Below are positions 43,001 through 53,084 of a stretch of DNA of 64,000 bases, piece after piece (within the stretch, counting starts at the first letter, position 1; each line of letters opens with the position of its first letter). The DNA lies in assembly GCA_040797845.1 (NCBI GenBank), contig JBFNFA010000010.1, positions 62,001-126,000 of the forward strand. The letters are read 5' to 3'. The DNA is from Clostridium_AW sp040797845 (GTDB taxonomy: Bacteria > Bacillota > Clostridia > Clostridiales > Clostridiaceae). The position numbers and the translations under genes are program-made. Below the pieces are notes generated by a model. The model was given only the letters and a program-made list of their open reading frames with translations, was not told the origin of the DNA and did no database searches.

Positions 43001-46000
43001 TACCTAGATATCTATTCTCCACTTGTGCTTGTGTCCAAGTAAGTTCAAATACTCTATTTACATTATTCCAGTCTCTATATTTTTCAGCTAACTTTAAAAC
43101 CTCTTCTCTGTTGTCTCCTAATGCGGTAATAAAAGCTAGTTTGCAAGTTTCTCCTGAGGGTACTTCAACTCTTACTCTAAGACTTAAAATAGGATCTAAT
43201 ACTGCTCCTTTAGTGTTTGTGAGTGGAGCATCATTTTCCATTACTTCTGGTTTATACAAATCTCTATTTCTCCCTATAAAACTTGCCCTGCTGGTTTCGT
43301 ATTGTATTTTCCCTACTATTTTTTCATCCCCTACAACAGTATGCATTACCCAAGGTTCTTTTCCTTCTTTCTCCCTTTTTCTTCTGTTGGCTAATAGGCA
43401 CATAGTTTCCTCGTGGAAATCAGTTCTTACAAAAAGATTGCTAAATGAGGGATGAACTAAATCTGAATTGTAATTAGTTAAAGTCACCTCAAAATAACTA
43501 GTAACTTCTATAGTCCTATTGCTACTGCTATTATTAGTTATGCTTATCTTTCTAACTTCCCCATTATCTTCACTACAAACACCTATTTCTGTAACTGTAT
43601 ATAAGTTTCCATCCTTCCTTCTAAATTCCGCTTTATCTTGAGCAAATATAACTTCATATTCCTCTCCTTCATGTTTGCAAGGTTGATAATAATTGCTCCA
43701 ATATTCATTAGAGTTAAGGTTTTTTACATAGAAAAACATCCCTGTATTATCATTAGTTATATCTTCTCTCCATCTATATACATTCATATCTTCTTTTTTA
43801 CTGTATCCACTTCCCCTATTTGTAATCATAACAGAATAATTACCATTGGAGAGTATATTTGCTTCTGGATAAGGGGTTTTAGCGGTAGTATACCTTCTAA
43901 CCATGCCTACATTTTTATCTTTTATAAATAGGTTCTCCTCATATTTTTCTTCTCTATCATATACAACCATGTTAGGAACTTTTTCTTGCAATAATAATTC
44001 TGAAGCTTTAACTCTTGGATCCCTATGAAACCTTTCTTGAAGTACATTATTATTTATTAAATTGTCTAAAGCCATTAAACTCATTCCTTGATGGTGAACC
44101 ATATAAGATTTTACTATTTTATATTTTTCATCTTTTGGCAGTCTTTCTTTTGTAAAATCTACAGCTTCATAAAGCCCATATCTTCCTAAAAATCCTTCTT
44201 TAATAAATCTTTTTATATTTAAAACTGAGTCTTTAATATTCACCTGCAATGCCATTATAGTAGAGTATGGCGATATTACTAAGTCTTTAGCCAATCCTCT
44301 TTTCAATCCTACTCCCGGCACTCCAAAAGCTTTATATTGATAATTTAAATTTATATCAAAAGCATAAAATCCAGACTCAGATATTCCCCAAGGGACATTG
44401 TTTTTATTTCCGTAGGCTCTTTGAGATTCCACAACAAAATTATAGGTACTATTCAATAATGTATCTGGATAGCTTTTCATTATTAACAAGGGCATTAGAT
44501 ATTCAAACATAGTTCCGCTCCAAGAAACTAACCCCTTATTATTCTTTATAGATGTCAGAGTTCTTCCTAACTTAAACCAGTGGTCCTGCTCCACATCTCC
44601 TTTAGATATAGCTAAAAAACTTGCTTGCCTTGCTTCTGAAGCTAATAGGTCATAATAACAGTTATCGATTTTACCTCTTTCCACATTATATCCTATTGAA
44701 AACAATTGTCTGGACTCTTCAAACAACATTTTAAAGTCCATTTCTTCCTCTATTTTTTCCAAATACTCTTTAATTTTAATTATTAAGCTGAGTAGATCTT
44801 TTAAATTACTTTCTCCTTTTAAAATTGCTTTATATAAAACTTCACTTTTGTCATGTAATCTATCTTTTAATTCTTGTAATGCAATCAGTACATCATTGAT
44901 ACCACTTTTGGCAGCTATGGACTTTAGCTCTTCTAGATACATCTCTTCTTCATTAGTAAAATACTCTATTTCTAGCCAAGGAAATAAAGTAAATATATTA
45001 ATAACATTATCTCTTACTGTATTCTTTAATTTTTTATTCCAATATAACTCTTTCCACTTATCTCCCTTTTCAATTACATTTATACTGTCAGATATTTTAT
45101 TTAGACCCTTTATATACTCTACTAAATCTCCATCCCACTTACTTACCCATTCTAATGAATCTTTATAGAAATCACTATGTATATCCTTTAATTCTTCATT
45201 ACTTAATATTAATAAATCTCCTAACCCTTTAGACATATTAATATTGAAAATAGGACTTTCTATATATTCTTCTAAAGTTCTATTTGTCAACCATATATAA
45301 CCTAAAAGATTACCACTATCTACAGTAGAAATATATTTTGGATATAAAGGCTCTTTAGTTTTAGTGTTATACCAGTTATAAAAATGTCCCCCATGCATCT
45401 CAAGAGTTTTCATACTTTCAACAGTTCTTTCGATTTTGTATATGCACTGAGTTAAACCTATATATCCTAAGTCATAAGCCATAATATTAGATATAAGCCC
45501 CATAGCCATATTGGTAGGGGATGTTCTAGGAGCTACTCCGTTTTCTGGATATTCTTGAAAATTATCTGGAGCTAGCCAATTGTTCTCCTCATTATTAAAA
45601 TCTTCAAAATAAGCCCATATCCTTCTACTAAGCCCTCTTAAGATTATTTTTTCTTCTGTCCCTATCTTATATGTCTTCCTTTTTATATCCTTACTTATAT
45701 AGTAGGCTATGTAAGGACTGAAGAACCATATAATGCAGGATGGTAATAATATAAATACTAAAGAAGCAGATTTATATAATGCTAGAAAACCTATAAGTAA
45801 TGAAATAAAACTTCCTACCCACATATACCGAATGTAATCTATTAGCCTTTTCCCAGAGGAAACTTCTGCATCCGCTGCTGTTTGCCATTCTAATAGATTT
45901 TTCTTGCTTATTTTAAGTCTGTATAAAGTCCTTATTATTGCATCAGTCATCAAGTAAGCTTGGTGAGGTACAAAAGAAAAAATCAAGAAGAACTGTTCAA

Positions 46001-48617
46001 TAGCAACCTTCCAATTCTTTATTTTTCCCGAAAGACTTATACCTTTTATCGGCGCAATAACTGCTTCAGAAATGTCAAATAATAATGGAGAAATTAAAGC
46101 TATAAATGAAAGTATTATCCATCCTTCTGAAGCATTTAATACACTTAAAGATAATATTATCAACAATATTATAGATGGACTTAAAAGGCTTCTTCTTAAA
46201 TTATCCAACATTTTCCATTTAGATAGTTTATTTAATGAGCTTCTCTTGCAAATCCAAGGAAGTAATTGCCAATCCCCTCTGGTCCACCTATGTAACCTCT
46301 TGCAACTAGAGTTGTAATAAGCGGGGTACCCATCAATTAATTCTATATTTGTTAAAAGTGCGGTTCTAACATAAGACCCTTCTAATAAATCATGACTCAA
46401 TACTGAATTTTCTGGTATTTTATCTCCTAACATGAAATTAAATATATCAACATCATAAATACCTTTTCCAGTAAATATGCCTTCTCCAAACATATCTTGA
46501 TAAACATCTGATATGGCAGTTGTATAATGGTCTATTCCCGTTTCTCCTGAAAAAATTTTAGAGTATAAAGTTTTATTGGCACTAATGTTTGAAATATTAA
46601 TCCTAGGCTGCATTAGTCCATATCCTCTTAATACTCTCCTATTATCTTTATCAATATATGGACGATTAAGAGGATGGGCCATGGAAGCTATAAGTTTTTT
46701 AGAGGAATCTCTAGGTAGCTTTGTATCTGCATCTAAGGTTATTACATATTTAATTTTATATAACTTCTTTATATCTCCACTTATAACATTATAACTTGTA
46801 TTTTCATCGCCCCTTATCAGTCGATTAAACTCCATCAACTTTCCTCTTTTTCTCTCCCAACCTAGCCATGTATCTTCTTTTTCATTGTACTGTCTATACC
46901 TGTTGAAAAAATAAAAAATTTCCTCTCCTTCTTTTGCATATTTATCATTTAATCTTTTAATTTCTTTTAAGGCAGAGTTTATTATTTTTTCATCATCTAT
47001 ATGTTCTTTTTCCTTGTTGTCTTTGAAATCTCCTAATATTGCATAGTATATATTTTTACATCTATTACCTAGATAATAAACTTCTAAATCTTTAACTAAT
47101 TCTTTAGCTCTTTTTTCACTATTTATCAAAGTAGATATGACTACAATGCTGCTATATTCTTCCGGTATCTCTTCTTTAAATTCAAGCTTAGGTATAATCT
47201 CAGGCCTACTTAGATGAGTTATACTCCAATTAGTTATGGAAATTACTATTTCACTGCAAGGTATTAATATAACTATAAAGGTTAAAATATACTGCCATAA
47301 GGGAATATTATATGGATTGAAATTAGAATATATCAGTGTAAAAGCTAAAGCCAGAGTTAAAACAGTCATTAAGCCTATATAGTAATTAGCCCTTTTACTT
47401 TTATCTATATATTTTAACTTTCTAAATCCACGGTCTTTAAATCCAATTTTATCCTTCAAACATTGAATTCCTTCATCAATAATATAGTAACCTACATGTT
47501 TTAAATATGGATTCCCTTCTTGTTCCGTAGCTTCCTTTGCACATTCTATTGCTTTTTTAGCGACAAAAGACTCTCCTAACTTCATATGTCTTGCTAATTT
47601 TTCTATCTTATGTCTATAGAAATCTCTAGTAGTAAAATCCATATCTTCATATATATCTGCTGGATCTTCCTTTAAAGTTTTCTCTAGATAACTTAACTTC
47701 TCAAAGTATTCTCTCCAATTTAATGAAGCTATTTCTCTTATGCCTGTTATACTATTTCCAATTATCATTCTAAAAAGAGCCTGGCGTTTATGCTCTAATA
47801 ACACTATTTTTTCACCGTTAATGTCCTGCATTATTAATTTCTCGTCTATCCAACTGTATACATCTTCATTTTCAAAGCCACTATCCCTTAGTACTTTTAA
47901 TAACTTCTCTGTAAAATAAGGATTAAAATTTATATCTTCTTTAAATAAATTCTCTAGAGCTTCCTCATTATTAGAATTTTCTATTAGTCTTTCCGCAATC
48001 TTTTCTCCTTTATTTTTTTCACTTTGAGCATATGCTATATCTTTTGTAACTTCGCATATGTTTTGTATTAAAGCTACCCTTATCATCACTGGTAAGGCCC
48101 ACAATTCACCACTGGTGAGTATTGTATGTTTTTGATATTCATCAATAAATTTTTCTATGTATTCTCCATTAACTTTTCCTTCTGTTTTATAAACTATTTT
48201 TCTTGCTATATGATAAATTCTTGGATATCCTTTTATAGCACCCTTATTAATTAAAGGTAGATTTTCATAGTAATCATTAGGCATGCTGCTCTTTATGCTT
48301 TTATATTCTTTTTGTATTAGATATAGATTATCTAACAACCATTCTCCCGCAGGAGGTATGTCTTTTTTTCTATTTGCTTCACTATTTATATAGTCATAGC
48401 CATTTAAGATGTCTTGATAACATTTATCTAAATTTTTTATTACTTTTATTCTACTTTTGATGCTTTTATCTTTTCTATTATAGGGACATTCCTCAAATTC
48501 CTCCCCATACATCTCTCTATAGTCTTCATTCTCTTCTTTGTTTTTTAAAAAAATATATAACATAGAAGATATCAACAATATTAAAAGAATGATAAGAGAA
48601 ACTTCGTAATATAACAT
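40050..48617 (-). CDS. Cyclic beta-1,2-glucan synthase-like protein (GT84, glycoamylase-like and GH94 domains)
   Basis: 2855 residues, the largest gene here. Order: an N-terminal membrane helix; membrane segments about 405-470; a glycosyltransferase core with TLDADTKLP near residue 627 and RLHRWTRGDWQ near 775; four or more membrane helices to about 1010; a glycoamylase-like domain from about 1050 (GHFYNWYNTKT) to 1480; and two GH94-type regions, the second with GSGDWNDGMS near 2540. This is the plan of NdvB/Cgs proteins, which make, close and trim cyclic beta-1,2-glucan at the inner membrane. Best known in rhizobia and Brucella, it also occurs in some Firmicutes. Whether the product here is cyclic is not known. 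It stands alone. Confidence 0.9.
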   Translation of the reverse strand: MLYYEVSLIILLILLISSMLYIFLKNKEENEDYREMYGEEFEECPYNRKDKSIKSRIKVIKNLDKCYQDILNGYDYINSEANRKKDIPPAGEWLLDNLYLIQKEYKSIKSSMPNDYYENLPLINKGAIKGYPRIYHIARKIVYKTEGKVNGEYIEKFIDEYQKHTILTSGELWALPVMIRVALIQNICEVTKDIAYAQSEKNKGEKIAERLIENSNNEEALENLFKEDINFNPYFTEKLLKVLRDSGFENEDVYSWIDEKLIMQDINGEKIVLLEHKRQALFRMIIGNSITGIREIASLNWREYFEKLSYLEKTLKEDPADIYEDMDFTTRDFYRHKIEKLARHMKLGESFVAKKAIECAKEATEQEGNPYLKHVGYYIIDEGIQCLKDKIGFKDRGFRKLKYIDKSKRANYYIGLMTVLTLALAFTLIYSNFNPYNIPLWQYILTFIVILIPCSEIVISITNWSITHLSRPEIIPKLEFKEEIPEEYSSIVVISTLINSEKRAKELVKDLEVYYLGNRCKNIYYAILGDFKDNKEKEHIDDEKIINSALKEIKRLNDKYAKEGEEIFYFFNRYRQYNEKEDTWLGWERKRGKLMEFNRLIRGDENTSYNVISGDIKKLYKIKYVITLDADTKLPRDSSKKLIASMAHPLNRPYIDKDNRRVLRGYGLMQPRINISNISANKTLYSKIFSGETGIDHYTTAISDVYQDMFGEGIFTGKGIYDVDIFNFMLGDKIPENSVLSHDLLEGSYVRTALLTNIELIDGYPAYYNSSCKRLHRWTRGDWQLLPWICKRSSLNKLSKWKMLDNLRRSLLSPSIILLIILSLSVLNASEGWIILSFIALISPLLFDISEAVIAPIKGISLSGKIKNWKVAIEQFFLIFSFVPHQAYLMTDAIIRTLYRLKISKKNLLEWQTAADAEVSSGKRLIDYIRYMWVGSFISLLIGFLALYKSASLVFILLPSCIIWFFSPYIAYYISKDIKRKTYKIGTEEKIILRGLSRRIWAYFEDFNNEENNWLAPDNFQEYPENGVAPRTSPTNMAMGLISNIMAYDLGYIGLTQCIYKIERTVESMKTLEMHGGHFYNWYNTKTKEPLYPKYISTVDSGNLLGYIWLTNRTLEEYIESPIFNINMSKGLGDLLILSNEELKDIHSDFYKDSLEWVSKWDGDLVEYIKGLNKISDSINVIEKGDKWKELYWNKKLKNTVRDNVINIFTLFPWLEIEYFTNEEEMYLEELKSIAAKSGINDVLIALQELKDRLHDKSEVLYKAILKGESNLKDLLSLIIKIKEYLEKIEEEMDFKMLFEESRQLFSIGYNVERGKIDNCYYDLLASEARQASFLAISKGDVEQDHWFKLGRTLTSIKNNKGLVSWSGTMFEYLMPLLIMKSYPDTLLNSTYNFVVESQRAYGNKNNVPWGISESGFYAFDINLNYQYKAFGVPGVGLKRGLAKDLVISPYSTIMALQVNIKDSVLNIKRFIKEGFLGRYGLYEAVDFTKERLPKDEKYKIVKSYMVHHQGMSLMALDNLINNNVLQERFHRDPRVKASELLLQEKVPNMVVYDREEKYEENLFIKDKNVGMVRRYTTAKTPYPEANILSNGNYSVMITNRGSGYSKKEDMNVYRWREDITNDNTGMFFYVKNLNSNEYWSNYYQPCKHEGEEYEVIFAQDKAEFRRKDGNLYTVTEIGVCSEDNGEVRKISITNNSSSNRTIEVTSYFEVTLTNYNSDLVHPSFSNLFVRTDFHEETMCLLANRRKREKEGKEPWVMHTVVGDEKIVGKIQYETSRASFIGRNRDLYKPEVMENDAPLTNTKGAVLDPILSLRVRVEVPSGETCKLAFITALGDNREEVLKLAEKYRDWNNVNRVFELTWTQAQVENRYLGINSSMANLYQSIASKIIFMNNSFKEREKYIKAINRGQSELWKYGISGDLPIVLLIIRKEEDLELLRQLLKAHEYWNIKGLKTDLIILNLEDTAYIQPLEDGIKELVFSSYARDKINKSGGTFLYNKATMNCEDINLIMSIARLVIDGDKGSLSSQVKVNSGLQYNYELLEPKEINYKEGNFTFAVPELQYFNSLGGFSAEGDKYFIILDNYKNTPAPWINVISNRDFGFHISESGISYTWNKNSRENKITTWSNDPVKDSEAEGLYIRDEYTGDFWSISPKPVRDNGRYIVEHGFGYSSFRHKAYGIAGEFTTFASLNRSVKLSIVKLKNDTDIERQLSLTYYAQLALGVVPQGTAQYISTYINEESEYIHAKNPYSSNFGNLIAFLKVVGGEETTFTGDRREFIGKEGSFESPEILNKKSFSNAVGAGLDPCMAINTKISIKPGEEETLLVILGQEENINNIDEVIKEYSNAEVALKELDRVREYWKEILGVIQIETPDKTMDIMVNGWLMYQVIACRYWARTAFYQSGGAYGFRDQLQDTLAISYLKPEITKEQILYSSSRQFIEGDVQHWWHPVVDSGIRTRFSDDLLWLPYVTLQYIENTGDYSILDHEVPYLEDEPLREGEDERYNIARKSEIKESVYKHCVKTIDRALKFGEHNIPLMGSGDWNDGMSTVGNKGKGESVWLGWFLYTILKDFIRICNIKGDSEREERYKEMLQFIIDNIEKNAWDGNWYRRAYFDDGTPLGSSENDECQIDSLSQSWAVISGGAKESRKKEAILSVERYLVKYDKGLVMLLTPPFHNSSLEPGYIKGYVPGVRENGGQYTHAAIWYILALTMVGFNDKACNIFNMINPINHTRSHLDCQRYKVEPYVVTADVYAVEPHVGRGGWSWYTGAAGWMYTTAISGILGFKLKENEGFTVEPRIPENWNGYKMTYKRGECIYHIYVERGKEPSILINDKPLEKNIIPFMEKGEYRVEVIIKD

Positions 48618-48669
48618 AACTATCCATCCCTTTCAAAATATAAATTGCTTAAGTTATTATTTCCAAAAA

Positions 48670-48708
48670 AATAAAAAATATTATGGAGATACTCTCCATA
48701 ATATTTTT
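48670..48708 (-). terminator. Terminator of lysA
   Basis: Perfect 16-bp stem AAAAATATTATGGAGA / TCTCCATAATATTTTT with a 3-nt loop and T-rich continuation, about 60 bp after the lysA stop. Confidence 0.88.
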
Positions 48709-48768
48709 TAACATTCTTTTAGAACATATTAATATTAAATCTTTATAAATACTCTACTAACTTTCAAT

Positions 48769-50061
48769 TTATATTTCATTGCTTAATAGTTCTTCGTAAC
48801 TTTGTCTTTTACAAACTAATCTGCAACTTCCGTTGTTTACAAATACTACAGGCGGTTTTGGTGTTTTATTATAGTTATTACACATAGCGTATCCATAAGC
48901 TCCTGTAGATAAAATAGCTAAAACATCTCCTCTATTAACTTGAGGCATAACTATATCAGTTAATAATATATCTCCAGATTCACAGCATTTTCCTGCTATA
49001 GTAACCTTTTCTGAAACTTCTCCAACTACATTATTTGCTACTAAGCATTCATATTCTGCATTATATAAAGCTGGTCTTATATTATCTGTCATACCTCCAT
49101 CAACGGATACATACTTTCTAATGTTAGGTATATCTTTAATTGCTCCAACGGTATATAAAGTTATTCCTGCATTACCTACTATTGATCTTCCAGGCTCAAT
49201 TGTCAGTATAGGAAGATTCATTTTAAGTTCTTTAGCTTTTTTTATAGCCCTATTTATTATAGATTTACAATATTCTTCAGCAGTCTTAGCCTTATCTCCT
49301 TCTTTATAATATATTCCAAAGCCACCGCCTAAGTCCAATTCCTCTAGCTTATAGTCAAATTTTTTATATACATCATTGACTAATTCTAGCATTATATCCA
49401 CTTCATCTTCAAAAGGTGTGGTTTCAAAAATTTGTGACCCTATATGGCAATGTAAACCAGCCAAATTAATATTTGAATATTTAATGGATTTTTCTACCGC
49501 TTTAAAAGCCTCATCTTCAATTAATGTAAATCCAAATTTTGAGTCAACTTGACCTGTCTTTATATAATCATGAGTGTGAGCTTCAATACCTGGGCTAATT
49601 CTTAAAATTATTTTTTGAACTATTCCTTTTTCTCTAGCTATTTCATTGATTATATCTATTTCATCAAAATTATCTACTACAAATCTCCCAACTCCTAAGT
49701 CTATTCCCATTTGAATTTCATCTAGAGTTTTGTTGTTTCCATGAAAATATATCTTATCCATTGGGAACTCTGATTTATAGGCAGTGTATAACTCTCCACC
49801 AGATACTACATCTAGGTACAATCCCTCTTCTTTTACTAATCTACACATAGCCTTAGTTAAAAAAGCCTTCCCTGCATAAGCTACCTTGTTACCCATCTCC
49901 TCAACTTTGAAGTCTTTGTAATATTCCTTACAATTTTTTCTTATTAAATCCTCATCCATTACATATAGAGGTGAACCATGTTCTTTCACTAAATCTATAG
50001 CACTTATTCCACCTATATATAAAGTATTATTTTTTACTTCCATATTTCCAAACAACCTCAT
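48769..50061 (-). CDS. lysA: Diaminopimelate decarboxylase
   Basis: 430 residues, PLP alanine-racemase-fold decarboxylase. The PLP lysine is in KVAYAGKAFLTKAM near residue 50; HCHIGSQI, GGGFGIYY and EPGRSIVGNAG are the expected loops, and CCESGD the late active-site motif. It makes lysine from meso-diaminopimelate. Two in-frame ATGs lie 9 bases apart; I take the second (MRLFGNMEV), which has GGGGAG at proper spacing. Expression is under a lysine riboswitch with a terminator. Confidence 0.96.
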   Translation of the reverse strand: MRLFGNMEVKNNTLYIGGISAIDLVKEHGSPLYVMDEDLIRKNCKEYYKDFKVEEMGNKVAYAGKAFLTKAMCRLVKEEGLYLDVVSGGELYTAYKSEFPMDKIYFHGNNKTLDEIQMGIDLGVGRFVVDNFDEIDIINEIAREKGIVQKIILRISPGIEAHTHDYIKTGQVDSKFGFTLIEDEAFKAVEKSIKYSNINLAGLHCHIGSQIFETTPFEDEVDIMLELVNDVYKKFDYKLEELDLGGGFGIYYKEGDKAKTAEEYCKSIINRAIKKAKELKMNLPILTIEPGRSIVGNAGITLYTVGAIKDIPNIRKYVSVDGGMTDNIRPALYNAEYECLVANNVVGEVSEKVTIAGKCCESGDILLTDIVMPQVNRGDVLAILSTGAYGYAMCNNYNKTPKPPVVFVNNGSCRLVCKRQSYEELLSNEI

Positions 50062-50091
50062 CTTCCTCATCTCCCCTATAAAACTTTATTA

Positions 50092-50140
50092 ATAAAAAAA
50101 TTAAAGCAGCCAAGATGTACTAAGGTACACCTATAGCTGC
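50092..50140 (-). terminator. Expression-platform terminator of the lysine riboswitch
   Basis: GCAGC...GCTGC with an inner GGTGTAC / GTACATC stem, then TTTAATTTTTTT on the minus strand, between the aptamer and lysA. Confidence 0.88.
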
Positions 50141-50149
50141 AATTTTAAC

Positions 50150-50332
50150 AACTTTGTGACCCCTGTAGCTCTCCACCATAATAGTGACAACTTTACATAT
50201 ATTCTATGCAAAGCCAGAAAACAAATTGCCAACATTGCTTTCTTCGGCTATAGCTCCTTTCCTTATTCTTCATAGTGTGGCTTCTCCAAATAAGTACTAT
50301 TAACTACAGCACCTCTACCCATAGGTAACTTT
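50150..50332 (-). promoter_or_regulatory. Lysine riboswitch (L-box) of lysA
   Basis: On the minus strand the L-box core appears in order: GGGTAGAGGTGC, AGTACTT, AAGGAAAGGAGC, GCCGAAGAAAGCAATGTTGGC, CTGGCTTTGCA, GTTGTCACT and GGAGAGCTACAGGGG. Lysine binding should favour the terminator. This explains the 328-bp gap upstream of lysA. Confidence 0.96.
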
Positions 50333-50389
50333 AATATATTAAATTATTAAAAATAGTTTATCATAACGTGTACTATCTTTCAATAGCAA

Positions 50390-51691
50390 TTATAATCTAT
50401 AAAACTCTTTGAAAGATTTTGTAATGAAGTAATGATCTTCAACTCCACCTAATTCTCTTATTGAATGCATTCCTAGAATCGGACTTCCAATATCTACAGA
50501 TGGTATATTTATATGAGTGGATGATATTGGTCCTATAGTTGAACCTCCTCTAGCATCAGAACGATTTACAAACTTCTGAACAGGAACTTCTGATATTTTG
50601 CATATAGTTTCATATATAGATGAAGAATAGCTATCTGTTGTATAATTTTGATTAGCATTTATTTTAATTACTGGTCCCCTATTAATCATCGGTCTGTTTA
50701 TTGGGTCCGCTTTCTCTGGAGAATTTGGATGAACTGCATGAGCTAAATCTGAGGATATTATAAAGGATTTAGCTAAAGCTCTAAAATAAGGTTCTTTTCC
50801 TGCCTCTTCCTTTTCTACTATTCTTTCTAATATGCTAGATAGAAAAATTGAATCCGCCCCTTGCTTTGTTGAGCTTCCTACTTCTTCATTATCAAAGAAA
50901 ACTGCCATATTAGTACTCTTTCCCGCTTCACTCTCTACTAAAGCCTTAAGAGCTGCATGCACCATGGATAAGTCATCTAGTCTTGAGCAGGAAATAAATT
51001 CATTATTCATTCCCATTATGCAACCTTTTTCATATTCATATAAGAATAAATCAAAATCTAAAATATCTTCTTTATTTAAATTTAATTCCTTACATATTAA
51101 GTTAACTAAATAATCTTCTTTTTCTAGTGAATCATTTATAATACTCATAAGTGGAATAGTATGTACCTGAGGATTAAGTTCAATACCTCTATTAACTTCT
51201 CTATTCATATGTATTGCTAGGTTTGGTATTACTACCAAAGGTCTTTTTATATTTACTAGTTTTTCAACAGGCTTCATTACATTTTCCCCTTTTAGTATTA
51301 CCCTTCCAGCAATAGACAGGGGTCTATCTAACCAAGTATTTAATATTGGTCCTCCATATACTTCTGTATTTAATCTTAAATACGCTCCTTCACTAACCAT
51401 ATATGGATTTGGTTTTATTCTAAAGGTTGGAGAATCTGTATGTGCTCCGATAATCTTAAAGCCATTTTCTATTACACTTTCATTTCCCATTATGAATACC
51501 GCTATAGCGGATCCATTCTTCTTAACATAATATTTTTCTCCACTTATTAAATCCCATTTATCTCTTTCTTTTAATTCTTTAAATCCACAACTCTGCAATA
51601 TGTTTTCCACAGTTTCCACAGCATGAAAGGCTGTTGGACTACTGTATGAAAAATCTATAAGTTCTTCTGCTAACTTCAGTTCTTCGTTCAT
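50390..51691 (-). CDS. M18-family aminopeptidase
   Basis: 433 residues. Zinc-site motifs are IIGAHTDSPTFRIKP, ISCSRLDDLSMVHAA, FFDNEEVGSSTKQGA and DARGGSTIGPI, the M18 (aspartyl aminopeptidase/ApeB-like) pattern. It forms a cytosolic dodecamer in characterised members and removes N-terminal residues from peptides. The start is the ATG at 51691 behind GGAGG; an in-frame ATG 15 bp upstream overlaps the ribosome-binding site. Residue preference cannot be told. Confidence 0.94.
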   Translation of the reverse strand: MNEELKLAEELIDFSYSSPTAFHAVETVENILQSCGFKELKERDKWDLISGEKYYVKKNGSAIAVFIMGNESVIENGFKIIGAHTDSPTFRIKPNPYMVSEGAYLRLNTEVYGGPILNTWLDRPLSIAGRVILKGENVMKPVEKLVNIKRPLVVIPNLAIHMNREVNRGIELNPQVHTIPLMSIINDSLEKEDYLVNLICKELNLNKEDILDFDLFLYEYEKGCIMGMNNEFISCSRLDDLSMVHAALKALVESEAGKSTNMAVFFDNEEVGSSTKQGADSIFLSSILERIVEKEEAGKEPYFRALAKSFIISSDLAHAVHPNSPEKADPINRPMINRGPVIKINANQNYTTDSYSSSIYETICKISEVPVQKFVNRSDARGGSTIGPISSTHINIPSVDIGSPILGMHSIRELGGVEDHYFITKSFKEFYRL

Positions 51692-51827
51692 TTTTAATAC
51701 CTCCATATAATGCTATTAACATTAGAATATCATAGTTTACTGATGAATTGTATTATTTTATTAATATTTGCTATAATATGCTATAATATTAAAATATGTT
51801 TATTAAATTTTTTAAGAGGTGTTAAAA

Positions 51828-53006
51828 GTGCTATCTCAAATTTTAGTTAAAACTTTTATTAAAGAACCTGAAAATGTAGATAAAGAAAATGTAAGAAATT
51901 CCTATGGATTTTTAGGAAGCACAGTAGGGATAATAGTCAATACCATTTTATTCATAGTTAAATTATTTGTGGGTATAATAACAAAGAGTATATCTGTTAC
52001 TGCTGATGCTTTTAACAATCTTTCTGATGCGACTTCTTCACTTATAACTATGATAGGTTTTAAACTAGCTTCAAAACCAGCAGACAAGGAGCATCCTTTT
52101 GGCCATGGAAGAATAGAGTACCTATCTGGTCTAGTCGTTTCATTTATGGTAATTTTAGTGGGTTTTGAATTTATTAAATCCTCATATAGCAGAATAGTTA
52201 ATCCTGTACCTGTTCAATTTAAAACCTTATCCTTTATCTTATTACTTTTGTCTATTGGTACAAAGGTTTGGTTGAGTAGGTTTAACAGTTTTATAGGTAA
52301 AAAAATTAATTCTACTGCTCTACAAGCTTCTTCACTTGATGCTTTAGGAGATGTATTTACTTCAAGTTGTGTTGCTTTATCTTTGGTAATATCAAAATGG
52401 ACCACTTTTCCTATAGATGGTTATATCGGAGTACTTGTTTCTCTTTTTATTATGTACTCAGGATATAGTTTAATAAAAGATACTCTAAGCCCTCTACTAG
52501 GTGAAGCTCCCGATAAAGATTTAGCCAATAAAATAATCAACGGAGTATTAAGCTATAGATATATATCCGGAATACATGATTTAGTTATACATAATTATGG
52601 ACCGGGTAAATTTATGGCATCCATTCACGCTGAGGTGCCTCAAGATATATCTTTAGTGGAAATCCATGAAATAATTGATAGGGCAGAGAAAGAGCTATCC
52701 GAAAAGCTTAATATCATACTAGTAATTCATATGGACCCCATAAATACAGATGATAAAACAGTTAATTATGCACGGGAAGAATTAGAAAAAATAATAAAAA
52801 ATTATCCTGAAATAAACTCCCTTCACGACTTTAGAATCGTAGGAGAAGGCGAAAAGAAGAACTTAATATTCGATATAGTTATCGATTATAAGCAACCTCT
52901 TACTGAGGAATTTCAAAATAACATAATAGAGAGTATAAATAGAGATATTAAAAATATTCATCCTCAGTATAATGCAGTAATTACCATAGATAGAGATTTT
53001 CTTTAA
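51828..53006 (+). CDS. Cation diffusion facilitator (CDF) transporter
   Basis: 392 residues. The transmembrane domain includes SVTADAFNNLSDATSS (the HxxxD-like metal site here is D-x3-D) and KPADKEHPFGHGRIEYLSGL; ASSLDALGDVFTS carries the second site. A C-terminal cytoplasmic ferredoxin-like domain follows, with a further C-terminal extension of about 90 residues (NYAREELEKIIKNYPEI onwards). It exports divalent metals (Zn, Mn, Fe or Co) in exchange for protons. The start is GTG at 51828, nine bases after AGAGG; the upstream GTG overlaps the Shine-Dalgarno. Confidence 0.93.
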   Translation: MLSQILVKTFIKEPENVDKENVRNSYGFLGSTVGIIVNTILFIVKLFVGIITKSISVTADAFNNLSDATSSLITMIGFKLASKPADKEHPFGHGRIEYLSGLVVSFMVILVGFEFIKSSYSRIVNPVPVQFKTLSFILLLLSIGTKVWLSRFNSFIGKKINSTALQASSLDALGDVFTSSCVALSLVISKWTTFPIDGYIGVLVSLFIMYSGYSLIKDTLSPLLGEAPDKDLANKIINGVLSYRYISGIHDLVIHNYGPGKFMASIHAEVPQDISLVEIHEIIDRAEKELSEKLNIILVIHMDPINTDDKTVNYAREELEKIIKNYPEINSLHDFRIVGEGEKKNLIFDIVIDYKQPLTEEFQNNIIESINRDIKNIHPQYNAVITIDRDFL

Positions 53007-53084
53007 AAAATAAAATTTTTTCAACATAATCCCAGCGTCAGCATAGTATATATTGATTCTTATATTATGGAGAGTGAGTATGTT

